Origin: VGJV01 sp964646415
Lineage (GTDB): Bacteria; Patescibacteriota; Minisyncoccia; UBA6257; 2-01-FULL-56-20
Assembly: GCA_964646415.1 (NCBI GenBank)
Contig: CAZYEL010000027.1
Coordinates: 1 to 10,177, forward strand
Direction: 5' to 3'
Length of the DNA stretch: 10,177 bases
Made by a program: the position numbers and the translations under genes. Of the stretch, positions 1-6,463 are shown one piece after another (within the stretch, counting starts at the first letter, position 1; every line of letters starts with the position of its first letter). The notes under the pieces were generated by a model. The model worked only from the letters and a program-made list of their open reading frames with translations. It searched no databases and was not told the DNA's origin.

Positions 1-1
1 C

Positions 2-70
2 ATCATGGAGTACCTCGAATACATCGCACGGCTGATTGCGTTATTCACCAAGCTCCGTGATATATATTGA
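2..70 (+). CDS. 3' end of an unidentified protein (partial)
   Basis: The frame is open from the left edge and ends in TGA at 68-70. The last residues read IMEYLEYIARLIALFTKLRDIY, an amphipathic, Leu/Ile/Tyr-rich tail that could be a helix. Only 22 codons are visible, so no family can be named. Support is indirect: a terminator-like hairpin lies downstream at 107-132, as expected after a gene end, and the codon choice resembles the neighbouring typA. It could equally be a chance open frame in a gap. Confidence 0.35.
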   Translation: MMEYLEYIARLIALFTKLRDIY

Positions 71-95
71 CTTTCGCAAAGAAATCAGTAATAAT
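67..95 (+). promoter_or_regulatory. Sigma70-type promoter upstream of typA
   Basis: TTGACT (67-72) and AATAAT (90-95) are separated by 17 bases, each matching five of six consensus positions. Transcription would start near 102, giving typA a leader of about 54 nt. The -35 box overlaps the stop codon of the putative upstream frame. The predicted leader contains the hairpin at 107-124. Confidence 0.5.
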
Positions 96-106
96 TCGGT
101 TGCAGC

Positions 107-132
107 GGTGCCCACACGGGCGCTTTTATTTT
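107..132 (+). terminator. Terminator-like hairpin before typA
   Basis: GGTGCCC (107-113) pairs with GGGCGCT (118-124) around an ACAC loop, with two G-T wobbles. TTTTATTTT follows directly. This has the form of a + strand intrinsic terminator and would suit the gene ending at 70. It lies between the best promoter candidate and the typA start at 156, so it may instead act inside the typA leader as an attenuator. Confidence 0.45.
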
Positions 133-155
133 AACGCTGTCACCCGTACAAACAC

Positions 156-1958
156 ATGAAACTTAGAAATGTGGCAATTATTGCGCACGTTGACCATGGG
201 AAATCCACGCTCATGAACAACATCCTGAAGCAATCGGATACCGACCTCGGGAAAGCCGGCGAGCAGGAAATGATCATGGACTGGAACGAACTCGAGCGCG
301 AGCGCGGGATTACCATTTTTTCGAAGAATGCCGCGGTGGACTATCACGGCACAAAAATCAATCTTATCGATACCCCCGGGCACGCGGACTTCGGAGGCGA
401 GGTTGAACGAATTTTGAATATGGCGGATGGCGCATTGCTCCTCGTGGACGCGCAGGAAGGCCCCATGCCGCAAACGCGCTTCGTTTTAAAAAAGGCTCTT
501 GCGGCGGGGCATAAAATAATTGTCGTCTTAAACAAGATCGACAAGCCCAACGCGCGCGTAAACTATGTGCTAGATAAAGTACTCGACCTCTTCATTGAAC
601 TCGGCGCGAATGATGCGCAGCTCGAATTCCCCGTCGTCTACGCCTCGGCAAAGCTCGGAAAAGCGGGACGGGCGCCGGACCTGAACGCCATGACCGACCT
701 CACGCCGCTCTTTGAAGCGATACTCGAAACCGTACCGGAACCGAATGCGAATGCTGCGGGACCGCTCCAAATGATGATCGTATCGATTGCCTATGACAAC
801 TATAAGGGAAGAATCGGCATCGGCCGGATACACCAGGGAACGCTCAAAAACAACACTGCCATTACGCATGTGAACCGCGAAGGAAAAATGACCGCCTCAA
901 AAACCACGGGGCTTATGACCTTCACAGGGCTCACTCGCGCCGAAGTTGCGGAAGTGCCGGCCGGGGACATTGCCGCGATTTCCGGAATTGAAAACATCAA
1001 CATCGGCGACACGCTCGCGGACGCCGTAAATCCCGTGCCGCTCACCCCCATCGCCATCGAAAAGCCCACGGTGAAAATGGTGTTCTCGGTGAACGACTCC
1101 CCCTTCGCGGGTATGGAGGGAGAATTCTGCACCTCCCGCAATCTGCGCGAGCGGCTCTATAAGGAACTCGATAACGACGTGGCGCTCCGCGTGGAGCCGA
1201 CGGATTCCACCGATTCATTCGTCGTAAGCGGTCGGGGAGAACTTCACCTTGCCATCATTATCGAAACGATGCGGCGTCAGGGCTATGAACTCATGGTGTC
1301 GCGCCCTGAAGTGATTTACAAGGAAGAGGACGGAAAAACGCTCGAGCCCGCAGAAGATGTCTGGATAGAGGTCCCGGAAAAATATTCGGGTATCGTGATT
1401 GAAAAAATGGGCGTGCGGAAAGGCGAACTCAAAAACATGCGCGTGGAAGAAGGCGTGGCGCACTTCCATTTCTTTATTCCTACGCGCGGACTTATCGGAT
1501 TCCGGAACGAGTTTTTGATTGAGACCAAGGGAACCGGAATTGTGAACACGCTCTTCGCCGGCTACTTCCCGAAATGGGACGACATCCATTCGAGCCCGCA
1601 CGGCTCGCTTATTGCCCATGAAGCGGGCGCTACCACCGCCTATGCCCTTTTGATGTCGCAGGAACGGGGAGTGATGTTTCTCGGGCCCGCAGTAAAAGTC
1701 TATGAGGGACAGGTGGTCGGCGAAACCGCGAAGGCGGAGGATTTGGTGGTGAATGTCTGCAAGCAAAAACAGCTCACCAACTTCCGCGCAAAAACCGACG
1801 CAGTAACCGATGATTTGGTTCCTCCGCGGGAGCTTTCCCTTGAGCAGGCGATCGAATACATTGGCGACGACGAACTGGTTGAAGTAACCCCCAAGAGCAT
1901 CCGGCTCCGGAAAAAAATCCTCAGCCAGGCTCTCCGGAAAAAAGCGGGGAGCAAGTAG
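156..1958 (+). CDS. typA: Translational GTPase TypA/BipA
   Basis: Ribosome-associated GTPase of the EF-G/LepA superfamily, which works on the 50S side of the ribosome and is linked to 50S assembly, stress and low-temperature growth. The 600 residues match the usual length of about 605-615. Visible motifs: P-loop AHVDHGKST (10-18), switch I region RERGITI, DTPGH (72-76) and NKID (126-129). Domain II, the EF-G III/V-like domains and the TypA-specific C-terminal region follow; RGELHLAIIIETMRRQGYE and PTRGLIGFRNEFL are typical of BipA. The ATG at 156 gives MKLRNVAIIAHVDHG, the normal family N-terminus. No Shine-Dalgarno is visible just upstream. The gene appears to stand alone on its strand, with promoter at 67-95. 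No anomalies are seen in the protein. Confidence 0.97.
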   Translation: MKLRNVAIIAHVDHGKSTLMNNILKQSDTDLGKAGEQEMIMDWNELERERGITIFSKNAAVDYHGTKINLIDTPGHADFGGEVERILNMADGALLLVDAQEGPMPQTRFVLKKALAAGHKIIVVLNKIDKPNARVNYVLDKVLDLFIELGANDAQLEFPVVYASAKLGKAGRAPDLNAMTDLTPLFEAILETVPEPNANAAGPLQMMIVSIAYDNYKGRIGIGRIHQGTLKNNTAITHVNREGKMTASKTTGLMTFTGLTRAEVAEVPAGDIAAISGIENINIGDTLADAVNPVPLTPIAIEKPTVKMVFSVNDSPFAGMEGEFCTSRNLRERLYKELDNDVALRVEPTDSTDSFVVSGRGELHLAIIIETMRRQGYELMVSRPEVIYKEEDGKTLEPAEDVWIEVPEKYSGIVIEKMGVRKGELKNMRVEEGVAHFHFFIPTRGLIGFRNEFLIETKGTGIVNTLFAGYFPKWDDIHSSPHGSLIAHEAGATTAYALLMSQERGVMFLGPAVKVYEGQVVGETAKAEDLVVNVCKQKQLTNFRAKTDAVTDDLVPPRELSLEQAIEYIGDDELVEVTPKSIRLRKKILSQALRKKAGSK

Positions 1959-1963
1959 TTTTG

Positions 1964-1999
1964 AAACAAAACCCCTCCGTTCCAACGGAACGGAGGGGT
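1964..1999 (-). terminator. Strong intrinsic terminator of the minus-strand RNA
   Basis: A perfect 13-bp stem, ACCCCTCCGTTCC (1971-1983) with GGAACGGAGGGGT (1987-1999), closes a 3-nt loop. On the minus strand the stem is followed at once by TTTTGTTT (1971-1964), a good U-tract. On the + strand it is followed by ACAAATTGCC, so it is a poor terminator for typA. The orientation implies a transcript arriving from the right on the minus strand, where no protein gene is present. Confidence 0.75.
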
Positions 2000-2152
2000 A
2001 CAAATTGCCTTGTTTTGTTACGCTACAACCTGCCCGGGCTTTCCCGGCGTCGGCTGCTGCGGAGGAACCTGATGCGTAAACATATGCGTTGCGAGGCTAT
2101 TAAGCTAACTGGCGGTAGACGACTATCCCGCGTTCCGCATATCAAAATTTAC
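1964..2152 (-). ncRNA. Candidate structured non-coding RNA, about 190 nt, family unidentified
   Basis: The RNA is bounded by an extended -10 promoter (2167-2159) and an intrinsic terminator (1999-1964) on the minus strand. Readable helices: closing stem GGGG (2156-2153) with CCCC (1998-1995), continued by AAATT (2150-2146) with AATTT (2006-2002); ATATGCG (2142-2136) with CGCATAT (2088-2082); hairpin GCGG..TAG-TCGT-CTA-CCGC (2131-2112); and CGCAGCAGCC (2061-2052) with GGTTGTAGCG (2030-2021), with one mismatch and two wobbles. The last encloses CCGGG-AAAG-CCCGG (2047-2034). Both strands lack a convincing protein. Size and paired ends would suit 6S RNA, raiA RNA or another compact regulatory RNA, but I recognise no signature. 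A partial resemblance to SRP RNA (TCAGGT at 2072-2067, AGCAGCC at 2058-2052) lacks the GGAA tetraloop. That it is an RNA is fairly well supported; its identity is open. Confidence 0.6.
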
Positions 2153-2158
2153 CCCCTC

Positions 2159-2185
2159 ATTATACCAGATATCCCCTCCCGGCAA
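2159..2185 (-). promoter_or_regulatory. Extended -10 promoter for the minus-strand RNA
   Basis: On the minus strand TGG-TATAAT (2167-2159) is a perfect -10 with a TGn extension. The likely start is near 2152, at the run of G that begins the RNA. The best upstream element is TTGCCG (2185-2180) with a short 15-base spacer, but an extended -10 needs little -35 help. Confidence 0.6.
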
Positions 2186-2187
2186 CA

Positions 2188-2220
2188 TTGACAAAACTGC
2201 CCCATGTGACGCCATTCATA
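2188..2220 (+). promoter_or_regulatory. Possible promoter for the zinc-ribbon gene set
   Basis: TTGACA at 2188-2193 is a perfect -35 box pointing towards the gene at 2285. No good -10 lies at 16-18 bases; CATTCATAA around 2213-2221 is the only AT-rich candidate and is too far. It lies back to back with the minus-strand RNA promoter, so the two would be divergent. Confidence 0.25.
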
Positions 2221-2284
2221 ACTTCAAAAAGCCTTGCAATTCCTTGCTTTTGTTTGCCAGTACGGTACCAAGCGAATAGAATGA

Positions 2285-4039
2285 ATGATAGAAATGGAAA
2301 CACGCACCTGTAAGAGTTGCAAAATTGCTTTTCCCATTCTCCCCGACGACCTCACGTTCTACCAAAAAATAGACGTACCCATGCCGACCCTCTGCCCGCA
2401 ATGCCGCTATATTCGCCGTCTTCTCGACCGCAATGAATACAACTTTTACAAAAGAAAATGCGATGCAACCGGAGAGAATATCATTTCTATTTACCGCCCT
2501 GACGCGCCGTTCCCCGTCTATAAACAGGAGCACTGGAAATCCGATGCATTCGACGCCATCTCCTACGGGCGGGATTTCGACTTTACTCGGCCGTTTTTCG
2601 GGCAGTACGAGGAACTCCGTCGCGCCGTGCCTCACCTTGCACTCGTGAACTCCCGAAGCGTCAATTCCGAGTACACAAATCAATCCGAAGACAACAAAGA
2701 TTGCTATATGTTGGTTACAAGCGGTGAGAGTGAAAAGTGCGTGTATGGAAGTTGGAATCACAAATGTTTTTCCTGTTCGGACTGCTACATGATAGAAAAA
2801 AGCGAATTCTGCCATGAGTCCGTCAATTTAAGAAAATGCTCGAACTGCGCGTGGATTCAGGATTCTTCCGATTGCGTGAACGTATATTTCAGCAATGATT
2901 GCCGGGGATGCACCGACTGCTTCGGATGCGTAGGACTTCGCAATAAGCAGTACTACTGGTCCAATGAGCGTCTGGAAAAGGAAGCATATGAGGAAAAATT
3001 GAAACATTTTCCCTGGACACGGGAATCGATACAACAAGCACGGGAAAAGCTCGCGCAACTGCGGGTAAAAATACCGGTGAAATATTATCACGGTTCGCAA
3101 GCCAAGAATTCCTCGGGTGATTACCTCGAAAACACTCAAAGAGCGCGAGCGGCATTTAACTGCCGCGATAACAAAGATGCGGCATATATGCAGGATGCGT
3201 GGGTGCAAACGGAAGACTGCCGCGATTGCACGGAAATAATCGTGGCCGAACAGTCCTATGAGATTCAAGGGGTGGATTCTCCCAATCGGAGTATGGTGAT
3301 ACGGAGTTGTTTCAATACCGTTACCGATTCCTGCTACTGCGATATGTGCTTCGGGGTCCAGGACTGCTTCGGCTGTTTCGGTCTGAAACAAAAACAGTAC
3401 TGTATTCTCAACAAACAATACTCCAAAGAAACATACATGGATCTCAAGAAGAAAATTATTGAGCACATGAAAAAGACAAACGAATGGGGTGAGTACTTTC
3501 CGCCGAGCGTGTCACCCTTCGCGTATAACGAGTCCATGGCCCAGGACTATTTCCCCCTCACGCGCGAAGAGACAATCGAAAAAGGATACTCCTGGTATGA
3601 ACGCCCGATAACCCAAGACGGCATCACACTGACCTCGGAACAACTGCCCAAAACCATTTCCGAAGCCACAGACGATATTGTGAGTCAAACAATTAAGTGC
3701 AAAAGCCAGGAAAGCGGCGAAGGAAAGCAAAACTCCCTGTGCGTAGGTGCATTCCGGCTGATTCCACTCGAGCTTGTCATATACCGGAAACTTGGAATTC
3801 CCGTTCCCGAATATTGCTTCCCATGCCGCCGGATGAAACGTTTTGCATTGCGAAATCCCCGACGCCTCTGGACACGCACATGCCAGTGCGCTGGTGCGGA
3901 AAATAAAAATGAGTATAGAAATATTGCGGAGCATTTCCATGGAGGAAACCCTTGTCCAAATAAATTCGAAACAGCGTATCCACCTGACCGGAAAGAAATA
4001 ATATATTGTGAGCAATGCTACACCGCAGAGATCGCTTAA
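2285..4039 (+). CDS. Large cysteine-rich zinc-ribbon protein of CPR type
   Basis: A 584-residue protein with many CxxC-type pairs and no predicted membrane segment. The N-terminal module has C9/C12, then FYQKIDVPMPTLCPQC (C37/C40), R-rich basic residues and RKCDATG (C59). The centre holds two Cys-rich repeats: CSDC...CSNC...CRGCTDCFGCVGLRNKQYY (about 160-225) and CRDC...CDMCFGVQDCFGCFGLKQKQYC (about 315-380). The C-terminus echoes the N-terminal module: LELVIYRKLGIPVPEYCFPCRRMKRFALRN, then YCEQCY near the end. The spacing suggests several structural zinc sites. I know this architecture from CPR genomes, where it is abundant but without an established function; nucleic-acid or protein binding is only a guess. 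The start could also be the ATG at 2294; neither has a clear ribosome binding site. The end overlaps the DedA gene by 25 bases, implying coupled translation. Confidence 0.85.
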   Translation: MIEMETRTCKSCKIAFPILPDDLTFYQKIDVPMPTLCPQCRYIRRLLDRNEYNFYKRKCDATGENIISIYRPDAPFPVYKQEHWKSDAFDAISYGRDFDFTRPFFGQYEELRRAVPHLALVNSRSVNSEYTNQSEDNKDCYMLVTSGESEKCVYGSWNHKCFSCSDCYMIEKSEFCHESVNLRKCSNCAWIQDSSDCVNVYFSNDCRGCTDCFGCVGLRNKQYYWSNERLEKEAYEEKLKHFPWTRESIQQAREKLAQLRVKIPVKYYHGSQAKNSSGDYLENTQRARAAFNCRDNKDAAYMQDAWVQTEDCRDCTEIIVAEQSYEIQGVDSPNRSMVIRSCFNTVTDSCYCDMCFGVQDCFGCFGLKQKQYCILNKQYSKETYMDLKKKIIEHMKKTNEWGEYFPPSVSPFAYNESMAQDYFPLTREETIEKGYSWYERPITQDGITLTSEQLPKTISEATDDIVSQTIKCKSQESGEGKQNSLCVGAFRLIPLELVIYRKLGIPVPEYCFPCRRMKRFALRNPRRLWTRTCQCAGAENKNEYRNIAEHFHGGNPCPNKFETAYPPDRKEIIYCEQCYTAEIA

Positions 4040-4734
4040 TCGCCTTTGTCCGGTACGCCGCGGTGCCGCTCGTTATTTTTGCGTTGTTTGCCGCATTCAT
4101 GGTTGTGTATCAGCTTCTCGACCTTCCCTCCGCAGACGAGGAGCTTGTGCTTGCAAAGCAGTACTACGCCGCATACGGCTATTGGGTGGTCTTTCTCGCG
4201 GCGCTTGCCGAGGGAACGCTTTTCATCAACTGGTATCTCCCCGGCTCGGTTGTCGCCGCCTTCGGCGTCGCGTTTGCCGCGCAGATCGGCTTGAACGTGG
4301 CGCTTGTCGTAACGCTCATCATTCTTGGATTCTTCATCACGTCGGTCGTGAACTATGCCCTGGGACGCTTCGGCTGGTATCACCTTTTTATGAAACTGGG
4401 GCTCTCCGGCCCTTTGGAAAAAATCAAATCCCGCACGGAACGGAAGGGGCTCGCGATTATCTTCAGCACGTACTTCCACCCAAACGTGGGGGCCTTGACC
4501 GCGACAAGCGCCGGTATCCTCAAGTTCCCCTTCCTGAAATTTTGCGCGTACTCCCTTGCGGCACTCGCCATCTGGGACATCGCGTGGAGCATCCTCACCG
4601 TCTTCGTGGGACCCCTGATATTGAACGTACTGAGTATCTGGACCATCCTCCTCATGCTTGCCGTATGGATAGTGGCGCGGGCGGTAAGTTTTGTGCGTGA
4701 AAAAAACGCAATCGTACCCCCGAATGTTCCGTAA
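4015..4734 (+). CDS. DedA-family (VTT domain) membrane protein
   Basis: A 239-residue integral membrane protein of the DedA/SNARE-associated family. Members are tied to membrane-potential homeostasis, and some bacterial DedA proteins act as undecaprenyl-phosphate flippases. An N-terminal membrane helix is followed by the hallmark re-entrant region EGTLFINWYLPGSVVAAFGV (about 65-84), a helix ending VNYALGRFGWYHL, and STYFHPNVGALTATSAGIL, the counterpart of the usual RFxPxxRT...AG segment; hydrophobic helices follow to a charged C-terminus. Both arginines normally present in that segment are missing here. The ATG at 4015 lies inside the end of the zinc-ribbon gene, and the flavin-binding gene starts 3 bases after the stop, so the three read as one operon. 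Length is normal for the family. Confidence 0.9.
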   Translation: MLHRRDRLIAFVRYAAVPLVIFALFAAFMVVYQLLDLPSADEELVLAKQYYAAYGYWVVFLAALAEGTLFINWYLPGSVVAAFGVAFAAQIGLNVALVVTLIILGFFITSVVNYALGRFGWYHLFMKLGLSGPLEKIKSRTERKGLAIIFSTYFHPNVGALTATSAGILKFPFLKFCAYSLAALAIWDIAWSILTVFVGPLILNVLSIWTILLMLAVWIVARAVSFVREKNAIVPPNVP

Positions 4735-4737
4735 GTT

Positions 4738-5172
4738 ATGGAGAAGATGAAAAATCGCTCACATATCCTCAAGTTTCTTGCAAAAAACCGTCTGATGTCG
4801 CTTGCAACTTCCGCGGGCAACAAACCTTGGGCGACAACGGTGTTCTTTGCCTATGATGCGAACTGTACTATCTTCTTCTATTCCCGCGAGGACACAAAAC
4901 ACTGCCGGAATATCGGGAAGAATCCGAATGTCGCGGTTACCTTCAACCAATACGCGGGAAAGCCGAATTCAATCAAGGGCCTCCAGATAACCGGCCGCGC
5001 ATCAAAGGTCCCGCCGCGCGCGCGCGCCAAGTGCTACCGGATTTTTACGAAACGCTATCCGTGGGCAAAAAATTTTGCGGGCGACCACGCGCTTTACACA
5101 ATCCGCCCCGAAGAAATCCACTATATTGACCAGGAGCTTTTCGGACACTTTTTCCGCGTACGGATAAAGTGA
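4738..5172 (+). CDS. YhbP/UPF0306-like FMN-binding split-barrel protein
   Basis: A 144-residue member of the pyridoxamine 5'-phosphate oxidase-like split-barrel fold, closest by eye to the YhbP (UPF0306) group. The N-terminal helix KFLAKNRLMSLATS leads into the barrel. KPWATTVFFAYD, FFYSREDTKHCRNI and NPNVAVTF match the family pattern (PW...FY..D, FxSxxxTRH, NPxVA). IKGLQITGRAS and the C-terminal IRPEEIHYIDQELFG match YhbP. Such proteins probably bind a flavin, but their reaction is not established. The first ATG is at 4738, 3 bases after the DedA stop; an ATG at 4747 is possible because GGAG lies just before it, though only 3 bases away. It is the last gene of the + operon and ends facing the palindrome at 5195-5228. 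Confidence 0.85.
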   Translation: MEKMKNRSHILKFLAKNRLMSLATSAGNKPWATTVFFAYDANCTIFFYSREDTKHCRNIGKNPNVAVTFNQYAGKPNSIKGLQITGRASKVPPRARAKCYRIFTKRYPWAKNFAGDHALYTIRPEEIHYIDQELFGHFFRVRIK

Positions 5173-5194
5173 GAACGCACTCTCCCAATGTTCT

Positions 5195-5228
5195 GGAAGT
5201 CCGACTTCCTGCAGGAAGTCGGACTTCC
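5195..5228. repeat. Perfect 34-bp nested palindrome between convergent genes
   Basis: GGAAGTCCGACTTCC (5195-5209), TGCA, GGAAGTCGGACTTCC (5214-5228). The two 15-mers are reverse complements, and each is itself a 7-1-7 palindrome, so the heptamer GGAAGTC appears four times in alternating orientation. It lies between the ends of the flavin-binding gene (5172) and the dehydrogenase (5235). Neither side has a T-tract, so it is not a standard intrinsic terminator, though it could still stop or stabilise transcripts from both sides. A REP/BIME-like repeat is the other reading. Confidence 0.8.
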
Positions 5229-5234
5229 CAAAAG

Positions 5235-6389
5235 TTAATCCTCGCCTTTTCTCCGCATCGCAGCTTCCACTCTCTGCTGGGCAATTTCAAGCGCCACCGT
5301 ACGGGGATTGCGGCGCAATGCGATGCTTTTCTTCATTACCGTTGAAGTCGCTTCCGTAATCTTCCGCTCCACAAGCTCGAACATTCGTTTTGGATTGTAT
5401 CCCCGGTATTCCGCATAGGACGAAATGACTCCTCCCGCGTTTGCCACGAAATCAGGCACAATCATAATCCCCTTTTCCCACAACTCATTCTCAATCGGCT
5501 CCCGCATGGGAATATTCCCCGCTTCCACGATAATTTTCGCACGGATGCCGTTTTTGTTCCCTGCGTGAATCACGTCGGTAACCGATGCGGGAATCAGAAT
5601 ATCCACAGGCACCTGCCAGAACTTTTCCGGAGCTATTACATGCTTCACAAACGCGCGCGTAAGCGGTATGCGCTCCTTGATTGCGCGCGCGACATCTCTC
5701 TTTGAAAAACCCTCCTTTGCGTGCACTGCGCCGCCCGCGTCCGCAAGTACCACCACCTTCGCCCCCATCTCGGTCAGAAACTGATATGCGAAAGTTCCCA
5801 CATTGCCGAAGCCGTGAATCGCCACCGTCGCTCCCTTCAGCGAAACGCCGGCAAGTTCCGCCGCTACCTTGGCCGCATGCGCCACGCCAAACCCCGTGCT
5901 TCCGAACTCATGCGGAATACCGCACTTCTCCCCTTCGCCGCCGAAGATCAACATGCAATAGTTTGCGGGTTTCCCCGTTGCCGCGCGCCAATTCCCCGCC
6001 GCTTCCACAAACCATTGCATCTCCCGCTCGCCGCTGTTTACATCAGGCCCCGCGATATATTTTTTCACGAGGAAAGGTTTCAGAAGCCGCGCGAAGCTTT
6101 CCACAAAAGCTTTTTTCTTCTCGTCCATCCCGCCGGGCCACCGCATCCCCGCCTTGGCGCCGCCGAAAGGAATCCCCGCAAGCGCATTCTTCCATGTCAT
6201 TGTGGTTGCAAGCCGCGTCACTTCTTCTTCGGTGACGTTTGCCGTCATCCGAATTCCGCCTTTTCCGGGACCAAGGGCAGTATTGTGAATTACCAAAAAG
6301 CCCTCCATGCCCAGCGAGGGGTCTTTCACGCGAACCACGTATTCCGGCCCGAACGCATCGCTTACTTCTATTTTTTTTGTTTTCTTCAT
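5235..6389 (-). CDS. Glu/Leu/Phe/Val dehydrogenase
   Basis: NAD(P)-dependent amino-acid dehydrogenase, which reversibly deaminates an amino acid to its 2-oxo acid plus ammonia in the cytoplasm. The 384 residues contain substrate-binding GPGKGGIR (K43), TWKNALAGIPFGGAKAG (K67 and catalytic K79) and GPDVN (D116). The Rossmann motif GFGNVG is at 193-198, with LADAGG at the end of the second strand, then DILIPASVTDVI and DFVANAGGVISSYAE, where the family C-terminus is conserved. Substrate choice cannot be read safely; the N-terminal half has leucine-dehydrogenase-like and glutamate-dehydrogenase-like features. I place the start at 6389: the frame stays open to an ATG at 6482, but those 31 extra codons do not look like the family, overlap the Cys-rich ORF in another frame and contain a good promoter. 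A hairpin precedes the start. Confidence 0.93.
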   Translation of the reverse strand: MKKTKKIEVSDAFGPEYVVRVKDPSLGMEGFLVIHNTALGPGKGGIRMTANVTEEEVTRLATTMTWKNALAGIPFGGAKAGMRWPGGMDEKKKAFVESFARLLKPFLVKKYIAGPDVNSGEREMQWFVEAAGNWRAATGKPANYCMLIFGGEGEKCGIPHEFGSTGFGVAHAAKVAAELAGVSLKGATVAIHGFGNVGTFAYQFLTEMGAKVVVLADAGGAVHAKEGFSKRDVARAIKERIPLTRAFVKHVIAPEKFWQVPVDILIPASVTDVIHAGNKNGIRAKIIVEAGNIPMREPIENELWEKGIMIVPDFVANAGGVISSYAEYRGYNPKRMFELVERKITEATSTVMKKSIALRRNPRTVALEIAQQRVEAAMRRKGED

Positions 6390-6398
6390 AGGTATAGC

Positions 6399-6425
6399 GA
6401 AAACGAGGGGCACTCCCTCGTTTTC
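6399..6425 (-). promoter_or_regulatory. Perfect hairpin in the dehydrogenase leader, terminator-like
   Basis: GAAAACGAGGG (6399-6409) pairs perfectly with CCCTCGTTTTC (6415-6425) around a 5-base loop. Read as a terminator it is an A-tract, CGAGGG/CCCTCG stem and short TTTT tract, usable in both directions. On the minus strand it ends 9 bases before the dehydrogenase ATG and starts about where the TATAAT promoter would begin transcription. It may end transcripts of the upstream Cys-rich ORF, protect the mRNA 5' end, or attenuate. Confidence 0.45.
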
Positions 6426-6434
6426 CCAGAACGC

Positions 6435-6463
6435 ATTATAATAGCTTTCCCTAGCTGGAGCAA
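6435..6463 (-). promoter_or_regulatory. Promoter for the dehydrogenase
   Basis: On the minus strand TTGCTC (6463-6458) and a perfect TATAAT (6440-6435) are 17 bases apart. Transcription would begin near 6428, 39 bases before the ATG at 6389. This supports the shorter dehydrogenase start. The -35 box lies inside the last codons of the Cys-rich ORF. Confidence 0.5.

Noticed and set aside
1215..2003. A 262-codon minus-strand frame opposite typA
   Set aside because: It is a shadow of the conserved typA coding sequence, with no family motifs.
2050..2085. SRP (4.5S) RNA signature: GTTTAC, TCAGGT and AGCAGCC in the right order on the minus strand
   Set aside because: The GGAA tetraloop is missing, the loop is one base short, flanking helix 8 pairs poorly, and AGCAGCC pairs much better with GGTTGTAGCG. 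Kept only as an alternative for the RNA.
1964..2152. tmRNA
   Set aside because: It is too short, has no tRNA-like TpsiC arm or CCA end, and has no tag frame, despite a local GCTTAATAGCCT resembling the region after a tag stop.
1961..2191. A + strand open frame of 76 codons beginning MKQNPSVP
   Set aside because: It starts in the terminator stem and runs through the structured RNA antisense; it is Arg-rich without any family pattern.
4008..4700. A 230-codon + frame overlapping the DedA gene
   Set aside because: It is very Arg-rich and without motifs; the DedA frame has clear membrane helices and family segments.
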